The position numbers were made by a program, and so were the translations under genes. The notes under the pieces were generated by a model. That model made no database searches, was not told the origin of the DNA, and saw only the letters and a program-made list of their open reading frames with translations. From Butyricicoccus porcorum (GTDB lineage: Bacteria > Bacillota > Clostridia > Oscillospirales > Butyricicoccaceae), in assembly GCF_002157465.1 (NCBI RefSeq), contig NZ_NHOC01000001.1, positions 62,001-126,000 of the forward strand: a stretch of 64,000 nt of DNA. The letters are read 5' to 3'. Every line of letters starts with the position of its first letter. The first letter of the stretch is position 1. This document shows, piece by piece, positions 49,877-57,302 of the stretch.

Positions 49877-51651
49877 GCCGACACCTCGCCGGGCTTGGTC
49901 GTCATCACGCGATAGAGTTCTGTGTCCTGCGGGAAACGGTCAATAAAGGGCAAAATCACGTTGCCGTAGAAGATAAGCCCCTCGCCCGCGTCGGAATGGG
50001 TTACATAGGTCATTTGCTGCTGTGAAATGTTAAGCTGCTTTGCAAGGATTTCCCGGTCGCCCTGCGCTTGGTTGAGCATATACACAAAATCGCTGTTTTC
50101 AAAAACGTTTGAAACTTCTCTGCTCGTCAAAAGGTCTTTGACGTTCTGCGTAATGCCTGTCGGAATACCGCCCCATTTCCGAAAACGCTTCCAAATCTCA
50201 ACGGAATAGGCGGCGGTCTGTTCCTCTTTGAGCAGCAAATGAAACTCGTCGATGTAGTACCGCGTCGCCTTGCCCTCGCTGCGGTTGAGCGTTACGCGGT
50301 TCCACACCTGGTCTTGGATAATGAGCATACCGACTTTTTTAAGCTGGGTGCCGAGTTCCTTAATGTCAAAGCAGACAAGGCGGTTGTGAATGTCAACGTT
50401 TGTGCGGTGGTTAAACAGGTTCAAGCTGCCGTTTACATACAGTTCCAACGCCGACGCGATACGCTGCGCTTCCTTTTCCGGCTGCTTCCTAATCTCGTTG
50501 TAGAGGTCGCCCAAAACCGGCATATTTTCCGGCTTCGGGTCTGCAAGGTAGCTGCGGTACACGCTGATAACAGCGCGGTCAATCAAGGTCTTTTCAACGG
50601 CTTCCAGCCCGTTTTTACCTCCCATGATTAACTCGCAAAAGGAAAGGATAAAGTCGCTCTTTAACGCTATGGGCGTGTCGCCCTCGCTGTAATTGAGGTT
50701 AATATCCATCGGGTTAATGTACTGCGTACTGTTCTGCGAAACCTTGATAACCTGTCCTTTCAGCCGTTCCACAAGGGGGTAATATTCGGCTTCGGGATCG
50801 CAAATGATAATATCGTCTGCGGTAATGAGAAAAGCGTTGGTGATCTCGCGTTTAGCCGAAAAACTCTTGCCGCTTCCCGGTGTGCCGAGTATCAAGCCGT
50901 TAGGGTTTTTCAGCCGTTTTCGGTCGCACAAAATCATGTTGTTGGAAAGGGCGTTTAAGCCGTAATACAACGCTTCGCCGCTTTGGAACAACTCTTGTAC
51001 CGTAAAGGGGACAAAAATAGCGGTGCTGGAAGTCGTCAAGCCCCGCTGGATATGGATTAGGTTTTCCCCCAACGGGATAGAGGACATATCATCGGGCAAC
51101 GGCAAAGCCATGATACTGCGCCCCATGCGGACGAAGGTTTCAGGCTGATGGAAGTGTTCCTCAAACTGCTTCATCAGCTCCGGGGAAAGGGAAGAAAAAT
51201 CCTCCTCGCCCAAACCGACAACCAGAAAGTCACCGGCGATGATGTCGTAGATCTCGCCGTCTCCGTCCCGCAGCGCACGATTCAGGTCTTTCCCCATGAT
51301 TTTTCCCTCATCGTGCATCACCAATGCGACAGGCTCATTAAAAGGGTAAACAGCTTCAATGTCGCCACCGACAGCTTTCTGCAAATCCTCCAAATCGCAG
51401 CCGATCTGAACCTGCTGGGGATACATGTGGGGCTTTACCAGAAGAACCGTCATTGTCTCAGCCTGTTCCTGCTGAATTTCACGTTCCTCCGTAGTGCCAA
51501 ACTCGACGCCGGTAAAGTTCTCGGAGTCCAGAATGTACTCGGAATTGTAGTAGGCTGATCTGACCTGTTCTTCTGCATCAGCACGGGACTTGGCTTCCAC
51601 CGTTACCGTCTTTTCCAGTGTCTCGGTGATCTTTACATCGTATTCCTTCAA
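49873..51651 (-). CDS. In-frame fusion: DpnD/DUF3846 protein joined to the C-terminal ATPase half of VirB4
   Basis: 592 residues. Residues 1-65 are DpnD/PcfM-like (EYDVKITETLEKTVTVEAKS) and 66-205 DUF3846 (MTVLLVKPHMYPQQVQIGCD; YDIIAGDFLVVGLGEEDFSS). From about 215 the sequence is VirB4/TraE ATPase: IHIQRGLTTSSTAIFVPFTV, Walker A LGTPGSGKSFSAKRE (about 258), Walker B RYYIDEFHLLLK and QNVKDLL. A VirB4 of this type has about 800 residues, so its N-terminal 350-400 are gone and the joint lies near 51010-51040. The start is TTG with GGAGG 9 bp upstream. The conjugation channel cannot be complete. Confidence 0.83.
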   Translation of the reverse strand: MKEYDVKITETLEKTVTVEAKSRADAEEQVRSAYYNSEYILDSENFTGVEFGTTEEREIQQEQAETMTVLLVKPHMYPQQVQIGCDLEDLQKAVGGDIEAVYPFNEPVALVMHDEGKIMGKDLNRALRDGDGEIYDIIAGDFLVVGLGEEDFSSLSPELMKQFEEHFHQPETFVRMGRSIMALPLPDDMSSIPLGENLIHIQRGLTTSSTAIFVPFTVQELFQSGEALYYGLNALSNNMILCDRKRLKNPNGLILGTPGSGKSFSAKREITNAFLITADDIIICDPEAEYYPLVERLKGQVIKVSQNSTQYINPMDINLNYSEGDTPIALKSDFILSFCELIMGGKNGLEAVEKTLIDRAVISVYRSYLADPKPENMPVLGDLYNEIRKQPEKEAQRIASALELYVNGSLNLFNHRTNVDIHNRLVCFDIKELGTQLKKVGMLIIQDQVWNRVTLNRSEGKATRYYIDEFHLLLKEEQTAAYSVEIWKRFRKWGGIPTGITQNVKDLLTSREVSNVFENSDFVYMLNQAQGDREILAKQLNISQQQMTYVTHSDAGEGLIFYGNVILPFIDRFPQDTELYRVMTTKPGEVSA

Positions 51652-51705
51652 ACTTCGATACCTCCATTTCCTCAGATATAAGAAAAGCGGCTATCCATGA
51701 ACCTG

Positions 51706-52221
51706 TTACAGTTCATAAATAGTCGCTTCATGTTCCCACTGGGGGACACACATAGATTCCAGTTCCTCGATCAGTTCCTCCGGGGAAAAGAACAAATCCT
51801 CCGCACTTTTCAAAATCTTTTTGAAAGCCCGGTACTCCGTCACATAGCCGGTATCATCAGACCCGATCAGCATTGACACACAGCGGACAATGGCAAAATT
51901 CATATCTTCCATAAGCCACAGTTCGGTTTCATAGGTGGTTTTGATTTCATCTAAAACCGCCTGTTCCACATCGGAAATAATGAGGCAGGCACGCTGGTCA
52001 AACAGTTCCATGCCACGGTAATTGAAGCATTTCTCATAGCCACCGGCTACGGAATACTGATATACCGTCTGTGCCGCACCTCTCAATGCGGTGCAAACCT
52101 CCGGCAGACACAAACCACCGGCATAGCCGATCTCATCTTCATCATACCCCTCATAATCTTCGGGAGAAAACAGCTCAAACAGCCAGTCGATTGCTTTGCT
52201 CATTTCTCTTTCGTTAAACAT
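51706..52221 (-). CDS. Element-encoded protein of unknown function
   Basis: 171 acidic residues: MSKAIDWLFELFSPEDYEGY, YAGGLCLPEVCTALRGAAQT, and a C-terminal SAEDLFFSPEELIEELESM. It is mainly helical and soluble. It lies between parB and the DUF3846 fusion, a usual slot for conserved unknowns in Tn1549-like elements. AAGGTG lies upstream of the ATG at about 8 bp. Confidence 0.7.
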   Translation of the reverse strand: MFNEREMSKAIDWLFELFSPEDYEGYDEDEIGYAGGLCLPEVCTALRGAAQTVYQYSVAGGYEKCFNYRGMELFDQRACLIISDVEQAVLDEIKTTYETELWLMEDMNFAIVRCVSMLIGSDDTGYVTEYRAFKKILKSAEDLFFSPEELIEELESMCVPQWEHEATIYEL

Positions 52222-52232
52222 CGGGATTCACC

Positions 52233-53135
52233 TTACCTTTCCATAGATTTCTCTCGTTTCTTCTGCCACTGTTCCAGCAGCTGAATGATTTTATCCTCCA
52301 TCTGCTTGCTGGTATAGGACTTCGGAAAGTATTTCCGCAAGGAGTCCGTTTTGAATGTCACCCTGTCCAGCTCGCCCTTTTTGACCTCATTCATAATCTC
52401 GCACATAGCGTCCAGCGTACACTCGCCCTCCTGTGCCAGTTTTTTGATTCTCTGTGCCTGTGAAAGAGAAGGCGCAGCCTGGGCAAAGTCCATAGCAGAA
52501 AGAAAATCCTGCTGTTCTTCTCTTGCGAGATAGGAAAGCTCCACGGCAGGATTGAATTTAATCTGACCGTTATCCACCATATCCAGAATTTCAGGAATAA
52601 GCTCTGTCAGACGGATATACCGCTGAATCTGTCTGCCGCTATCCGAATCAGACAGTGCATCTCTTGACTTGTGGCCAACTTGTCCACAAGTTTGCCCTTG
52701 ATGCTTTATTGCATCTAATTTCATTCGGTAGGCAAATGCACGTTCACTCGGTAAAAGGGTTTCTCTCTGCAAGTTGGAATCAACCATCAAGATGATGGCT
52801 GCATCATCGTCCATATCACGGACAATAGCAGGCATGGTTTCTTTCCCGGCAAGCTCAGATGCACGATGTCTCCTGTGACCGGAAATGATCTCATAACCAC
52901 CATCAGGGTCAGGACGAACAATAGCAGGTGTAAGAACCCCAAATTCTCGAACACTCTCAGCTGTTTTCAACATTTCCTCATCATCTACCACCCGGAAGGG
53001 ATGTCCTTCAAAGGGGTGTAAATCGGAAAGCGGGATTTCCTGCACTCGTTCCTGCTGGGCTTCAGCTCGTGACTGGTCGGTAGAGAAAATATCATCGTAC
53101 CCCTTCAAGCTGATGTTTGCGCCTTTTTTCTGCAT
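52233..53135 (-). CDS. parB: ParB-like partition protein
   Basis: 300 residues. The ParB/Srx domain (about 30-130) has IPLSDLHPFEGHPFRVVDDE and the CTP-binding ISGHRRHRASELAG; a helix-turn-helix follows (about 150-215, SGRQIQRYIRLTELIPEILD). It should load onto a parS site of the element. GGAGG lies 9 bp before the ATG, inside the end of parA, overlapping it by 44 bp. Confidence 0.92.
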   Translation of the reverse strand: MQKKGANISLKGYDDIFSTDQSRAEAQQERVQEIPLSDLHPFEGHPFRVVDDEEMLKTAESVREFGVLTPAIVRPDPDGGYEIISGHRRHRASELAGKETMPAIVRDMDDDAAIILMVDSNLQRETLLPSERAFAYRMKLDAIKHQGQTCGQVGHKSRDALSDSDSGRQIQRYIRLTELIPEILDMVDNGQIKFNPAVELSYLAREEQQDFLSAMDFAQAAPSLSQAQRIKKLAQEGECTLDAMCEIMNEVKKGELDRVTFKTDSLRKYFPKSYTSKQMEDKIIQLLEQWQKKREKSMER

Positions 53136-53919
53136 TTTTTAACACCTCCTTTGTCAGAACCCGGTAGGCATCAGCGACTTTGCCTTTGGGATCGTGCTTA
53201 AAGATACTGGCTCCTTCGGCACTGATTTCCTCTGCACGAACAGAACGTGGAATGTCTGTCTTGTAGACTTTCAGCTTTCCTCCATAACTTTCCCGGATCA
53301 GATTGCTGATGTCCTTGGAATAATTGGTTCTGCTGTCCACCATCGTCAGAAGAATACCCTCGATTTTCAATTTTGGGTTGATTTGTCGTCTGACCTTGTT
53401 GATGGTTTCCAGCAGCTGTTCCAAGCCCTTTGCAGGAAGATATGCCGCCTGAACAGGGATCAGCACATTGTCGGCAGCTGCCAACGCATTGACTGTCAGC
53501 ATACCCAAAGAGGGCATACAGTCCAGAAGAATGTAGTCATAATTCTGCTTGACCGTATCCAGGTACTGACGGAGAATGGTCTCCCGGCTCATGGCATTGA
53601 CCAGGGAAACCTCTAAGCCTGACAGTTCAATATTGGCAGGCATCAAGTCCACACCTTCCGGGTGATGAAGAATGCCTTCGCCGGGGACAATCGGCTTTTC
53701 CATCATAATCTTTCCCATCATGTCGGAAAGGGTGGGAGATAAGGTATCCGGGTACGGATTTCCCAGACTGACTGTTAAAGAAGCCTGTGGATCTGTGTCT
53801 ACCAACAAAACCTTTTTGCCCTCCATTGCCAGTCCCACACCCAAATTTTCCGTGGTTGTGGTCTTGCCTGTGCCGCCTTTCTGGTTGACTACGGCAATGA
53901 CGGTTGCTTTTTTCGACAA
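53092..53919 (-). CDS. parA: ParA-family partition ATPase
   Basis: 275 residues. The deviant Walker A is NQKGGTGKTTTTENLG (about residue 12), Walker A' LLVDTDPQASLTVSLG, and Walker B YDYILLDCMPSLGMLTVNAL. It partitions the excised circular element with ParB. The TTG start has AGGTGA 7 bp upstream. Together with repA it suggests the element once replicated as a circle. Confidence 0.94.
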   Translation of the reverse strand: MSKKATVIAVVNQKGGTGKTTTTENLGVGLAMEGKKVLLVDTDPQASLTVSLGNPYPDTLSPTLSDMMGKIMMEKPIVPGEGILHHPEGVDLMPANIELSGLEVSLVNAMSRETILRQYLDTVKQNYDYILLDCMPSLGMLTVNALAAADNVLIPVQAAYLPAKGLEQLLETINKVRRQINPKLKIEGILLTMVDSRTNYSKDISNLIRESYGGKLKVYKTDIPRSVRAEEISAEGASIFKHDPKGKVADAYRVLTKEVLKNAEKRRKHQLEGVR

Positions 53920-53960
53920 ATATCTTCACCTCGCTTTCTATTCTGTGTATACTGCATTGA

Positions 53961-54293
53961 TTACCACCTCCCTCCAAGTTTCCCCGAGGCCATATCATGC
54001 CTGACCTTTGCGTCATAGTGGGCGCTTATGGTGTAGGGGGCGTTGTATATCGAAGCAAGTAGATACTGCTTGATATTGCGAACATCGGTTGTGTTCTCTT
54101 TGAAAGAACTCAATACAAATCTGATATGTTCAGAATCCAGCTTCATAAAACTGCTTTTGACAATTTCAATTGGCTTATCATCACTGGCAATCCGGATTTG
54201 CTTGCGGTTACTGCACATGACCTCAACAATCAGATGCAGTATCAGATCGAGTATCTCATGGTCATACGGATAATCCTGTTTCAGATAGTCCAT
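53961..54293 (-). pseudogene. RepA C-terminal part (DUF6017-like), out of frame with its N-terminal part
   Basis: 110 residues: MDYLKQDYPYDHEILDLILH, KPIEIVKSSFMKLDSEHIRF and NTTDVRNIKQYLLASIYNAP. This is the C-terminal domain of the replication initiator protein A family in Tn1549-like elements. It continues the preceding ORF in the -1 frame; restoring one T after GAACAGCTT would join the two. It has no own ribosome binding site. Confidence 0.7.
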
Positions 54294-54862
54294 GGAAGCT
54301 GTTCATAAAAATACTGATAATATCGGGTAAATTCGTCAGTCCCATCGGCTTCCTTTCCACAAAAACCGGAAGGAAAGAAAGGATCAGTATCACTCAAATC
54401 AATATATTTAGTATCAGTATTATTACCTTGTGCTTTTGACAGTTCCTGAATTGTGTTTTTGACAACTCCAGAATTGTCCTTTTGACAATTCAAGAATTGT
54501 CTTTCCACAGAACCGGAAATGAAGTTCTTTACATAGATCAGGTTCGGTTTCCCCAGTCCCTGTCGCTTGCGTTCTATCAAACCGCATTTCTTTTCCAGCT
54601 CATCCAGCAGCTTCACCGCTTTCTTTTCGGCACAGCCTAACGCACCTTTGATTTCTTCAATGGTGAAGATGATATAGACACGACCTTCCTCGTCCAGCCA
54701 ACCGTTCCTGGCTGAAAGGTTCATGCGGTCAAGCAGAATACCGTAAAGCAGCTTGGCATCGGTTGATACATTCCAAAAGCAATCTTCGGTGAACAACACC
54801 TTTGGAACACGGTAGAATGTGAACATCTCCGCTTGCTGACCATAGAAATAATCATACGTCAC
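54281..54862 (-). pseudogene. repA: Replication initiator RepA, N-terminal part
   Basis: 193 residues. The winged-helix RepA_N domain reads FTFYRVPKVLFTEDCFWNVS, LLYGILLDRMNLSARNGWLD, GRVYIIFTIEEIKGALGC and EKKCGLIERKRQGLGKPNLI. After a variable linker the frame stops at YFYEQLPWTI, where relatives continue into the C-terminal domain now in another frame (stop at 54281, next ORF to 53961). The start is GTG, overlapping the Cys-rich ORF upstream. A one-base deletion is the simplest explanation, so initiation is probably lost. Confidence 0.78.
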
Positions 54863-55049
54863 TCATCCTCACCACCTCTTTCTGCGGGAAATATTCTTTT
54901 TTCAGAGGGGTTCTGCGGAAAGTCGTATTCTTCAGCTTGTACGGACATCGGACAAAAAAGCAGAAGCGGTACTTCCATCGGGGTTGATAATACTCGCAGT
55001 CTTTGCAGCATTTTGGCTTACTACGGCGATTGCGTTTATACTCATACAT
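54852..55049 (-). CDS. Small cysteine-rich element protein
   Basis: 65 residues: YKRNRRSKPKCCKDCEYYQP then RFCFFVRCPYKLKNTTFRR. Two CxxC-like pairs suggest a zinc-binding knuckle. It overlaps the ORF on each side by a few bases, in a coupled run into repA. Function is unknown; similar ORFs stand before repA in related elements. Confidence 0.6.
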   Translation of the reverse strand: MYEYKRNRRSKPKCCKDCEYYQPRWKYRFCFFVRCPYKLKNTTFRRTPLKKEYFPQKEVVRMSDV

Positions 55050-55050
55050 A

Positions 55051-55275
55051 TCAACGCACCCCCACTTCCTTCATAATCTTCCTGGTACACCAGCCGATGC
55101 AGGGATGATCCCGCCCATAAGGACAACCTTCACATTCCGACTTCGGCTTTGGGGGTACGGAGATTAAGTAGTAACAATTTTCTTCGCCCAGACAGCAGCC
55201 CTTTTTATTGTTTTTCCAGAAATGGCAGTAACGGCAGTCGTTTGGCTTGTCTGGGGAGTAGACGATCTTACTCAA
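55051..55275 (-). CDS. Small cysteine-rich element protein
   Basis: 74 residues with nine Cys: KPNDCRYCHFWKNNKKGCCL, ENCYYLI and CEGCPYGRDHPCIGWCTRKI. A metal-binding fold is likely. The TTG start has GGAGG 8 bp upstream. It is the first ORF after the element's right-end terminator and is coupled to the next one. Function is unknown. Confidence 0.6.
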   Translation of the reverse strand: MSKIVYSPDKPNDCRYCHFWKNNKKGCCLGEENCYYLISVPPKPKSECEGCPYGRDHPCIGWCTRKIMKEVGVR

Positions 55276-55319
55276 AAATCAAACCTCCAATCTTTCAGAT
55301 TTACCCATGAATTTGGGCA

Positions 55320-55369
55320 TAAAAAAAGAGCGTCTATCCATCCCCGATACAGGGGCAAATAGACGCTCT
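55320..55369 (-). terminator. Right-end terminator/attenuator of the element
   Basis: Perfect 11-bp stem AGAGCGTCTAT/ATAGACGCTCT with a GC-rich loop (CCCC/GGGG), followed by seven T residues on the minus strand, about 45 bp before the Cys-rich ORF. The AT-rich stretch from 55370 to about 55640 has no gene; the exact element border could not be placed. Confidence 0.8.
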
Positions 55370-55639
55370 ATGTACATGGTAGTATTCAATTTTATTTCTT
55401 ATAACGGCTTAGCACTCGGAACATCCGCCTTTTGTATTAGCAAGGTTTTTAGCACGATTTTTCGCCTAATTAGCTGGAAGGGCATTTTCATTAGCAAAAT
55501 CGGCCCTTTTTCTGCTAATGATTAGCAGAAATTTTTGTCTTATCACAGCAGTTCGATTTTTTAGGGCTTGTCAAAAATCGGAATTTGAAGTAAAATTTGA
55601 AAACATTATTTCGTCTCCGCAATCACACAGGAATTTGTT

Positions 55640-55678
55640 AAAAAAAGCCGAAAGTCCTTGAAAACAAAGGCTTTCGGC
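55640..55678 (-). terminator. Terminator of tRNA-Arg
   Basis: Perfect 8-bp stem GCCGAAAG/CTTTCGGC followed by seven T residues on the minus strand, 14 bp past the tRNA 3' end. Confidence 0.9.
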
Positions 55679-55691
55679 GTTGTTTGCTGGC

Positions 55692-55764
55692 GTCGCTAAG
55701 AGGATTTGAACCTCCGGCCTACCGCTTAGGAGGCGGTCGCTCTATCCAACTGAGCTATAGCGAC
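55692..55764 (-). tRNA. tRNA-Arg (anticodon CCT)
   Basis: 73 nt folding as a cloverleaf: acceptor GTCGCTA/TAGCGAC, D arm GCTC/GAGC, anticodon arm ACCGC-CTCCTAA-GCGGT with anticodon CCT (reads AGG), five-base variable loop, T arm GGAGG-TTCAAAT-CCTCT. CCA is not encoded. It has its own promoter and terminator. Its 5' half recurs twice upstream, see the fragments at 55851 and 55945. Confidence 0.96.
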
Positions 55765-55779
55765 GTATGGCCATCTATG

Positions 55780-55808
55780 ATTATAGCCCGACGAAAGTCG
55801 AACTGCAA
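55780..55808 (-). promoter_or_regulatory. Promoter of tRNA-Arg
   Basis: TTGCAG (55803-55808), 17-bp spacer, TATAAT (55780-55785), minus strand, 15 bp before the mature 5' end. It lies between the intact tRNA and the first displaced fragment. Confidence 0.8.
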
Positions 55809-55850
55809 TCCCATATTCAATTTTTCTCCGGTGGCCGTTGTAACGTAACC

Positions 55851-55889
55851 TTAGGAGGCGGATGCTCTATCCTGCTGAGCTACGGAGAC
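55851..55889 (-). repeat. Displaced 5' half of tRNA-Arg(CCT), copy 1
   Basis: 39 bp running from acceptor GTCTCCG through the D arm to the end of the anticodon loop CTCCTAA, then unrelated sequence. It corresponds to 55726-55764 of the intact gene with a few changes. Confidence 0.85.
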
Positions 55890-55944
55890 GTATATGAAGT
55901 TTTAAGGTGGGGTCCTCCCCAAAAGGTGTCCGCTCCTCGTTCTC

Positions 55945-55983
55945 TTAGGAGGCGGTCGCTCTATCCAACTGAGCTACAGAGAC
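55945..55983 (-). repeat. Displaced 5' half of tRNA-Arg(CCT), copy 2
   Basis: 39 bp from GTCTCTG to CTCCTAA, nearly identical to the intact tRNA's 5' half apart from the acceptor end, then unrelated sequence starting GAGAACG. Same break point as copy 1. Confidence 0.87.
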
Positions 55984-56134
55984 AGGTTTTGCCTGCGGAT
56001 TTTTGCGCCGCAGACAACAAATATAGTATACCCGATTGCGCAGGGAATTGCAAGCATCGATATACGCCGCCTGTCCCGCCCTTCTGCTCAAAGAGCACGC
56101 TTTATTTCGTTACATTTCTGTTACAAATATATCA

Positions 56135-56163
56135 TTGCAATGTGCGAAAAAAAGCATTATTAT
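56135..56163 (+). promoter_or_regulatory. Promoter of the lipid kinase gene
   Basis: TTGCAA (56135-56140), 17-bp spacer, TATTAT (56158-56163); AAGGAGG follows before the ATG. Confidence 0.65.
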
Positions 56164-56202
56164 AAGTAAGGTTACATTTTTTGCTGTTAAGGAGGCGTCG
56201 TC

Positions 56203-57213
56203 ATGCTCAGCGGACGCAAGCAGAGCCTGATGCTGGTCATCAACCCGACTGCGGGCAAAAATCGCGCACGGGATAATGTTTTTATGCTCATCGATTATTT
56301 CTTTACCCACGGTTACCAGGTCACGGTCTTCCCCACACAGGCGAAGGGTGATGCCTGCCGGTATGTCGCGGAATTTGCGCCGCAGTATGACGCACTGGTC
56401 TGTGTCGGCGGCGACGGCACACTGAACGAAGCGGTCACCGGCCTGATGTTCTGCGATCCGGAAGACCGTCCGCGCCTTGGCTATATCCCCGCCGGAACCA
56501 CCAACGATTTTGCCAATACACTCGGTATCAGCGGTGAAATGGCGCAGTCCGCCGAACAATTCTGCAACGGCGATGCTTTCCGCTGTGACATCGGGCGGTT
56601 TAACGGCAAATACTTCACGTATGTCGCGGCATTCGGCCTGTTTACCGAAGTATCCTACGAGACACCACAGCCGCTCAAAAATGCACTCGGCCATGCCGCC
56701 TATATTCTGGAAGGTGTCAAATCGCTTGCCTCAATCCAGAGCTATCACCTGAAAATCACCTGTGACGGCGAGGAAGTCGAGGGCGATTATATCTATGGAC
56801 AAATTTCCAATTCCACCTCAATTGCAGGCATCATGGATATCAGCCGCACAGGTGTCCAGCTGGATGACGGTCTGTTTGAGGTGCTTGTTGTCCGCATGCC
56901 GTCCAATGTCATCGAACTCAATGCCATTATTTCCAGCCTGATGTTCCAGAAGGTAGAAGAGTCCCCGTATATTTATTTCCGCCGTGCCAAATCGGTCACG
57001 GTTATTTCGGAAATACCGTTGCCATGGACGCTGGACGGCGAAGCGGGCGGCAGCTTCTGCTATTCTCAGGCGGATATCATGCCGGGTGCTGTCACATTCA
57101 ATCTGGCTTCTCTGCCGAATGAAAAGAACATCCCCGCCCAGCAGACACTCCCCGAAGCCGAACCGGATGCACGGCCGGAGGTGCAGGAGGATACGCAATC
57201 CCCAAAGGCCTGA
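56203..57213 (+). CDS. Diacylglycerol kinase-family lipid kinase
   Basis: 336 residues. The DAGK catalytic domain begins LMLVINPTAGKNRARDNVF and has the signature VCVGGDGTLNEAVTGL (about 68) and LGYIPAGTTNDFANTLGIS. A C-terminal beta-sandwich follows (DIGRFNGKYFTYVAAFGLF onward), ending in a 30-residue acidic/proline tail. Such enzymes phosphorylate diacylglycerol (DgkB) or related lipids at the membrane. AAGGAGG lies 7 bp before the ATG. Convergent with ftsH. Confidence 0.9.
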   Translation: MLSGRKQSLMLVINPTAGKNRARDNVFMLIDYFFTHGYQVTVFPTQAKGDACRYVAEFAPQYDALVCVGGDGTLNEAVTGLMFCDPEDRPRLGYIPAGTTNDFANTLGISGEMAQSAEQFCNGDAFRCDIGRFNGKYFTYVAAFGLFTEVSYETPQPLKNALGHAAYILEGVKSLASIQSYHLKITCDGEEVEGDYIYGQISNSTSIAGIMDISRTGVQLDDGLFEVLVVRMPSNVIELNAIISSLMFQKVEESPYIYFRRAKSVTVISEIPLPWTLDGEAGGSFCYSQADIMPGAVTFNLASLPNEKNIPAQQTLPEAEPDARPEVQEDTQSPKA

Positions 57214-57240
57214 TGCCGCTCCCTGACAACCGCATAAAAA

Positions 57241-57284
57241 AATGACGTTCTCCCGGCGCAGCTGCGTCGGTCGAGAACGTCATT
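57241..57284. terminator. Bidirectional terminator between the lipid kinase gene and ftsH
   Basis: 12-bp stem AATGACGTTCTC/GAGAACGTCATT, with T tracts on both strands (TTTTC and TTTTTTTA). Confidence 0.85.
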
Positions 57285-57302
57285 TTCTGTTTCTGTGGTG
57301 GA

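Noticed and set aside
55320-55764. The large element integrated in the tRNA-Arg gene
   Set aside because: No copy of the tRNA 3' end or anticodon-loop sequence was found at the left border near 33.7 kb, and the element has no tyrosine integrase.
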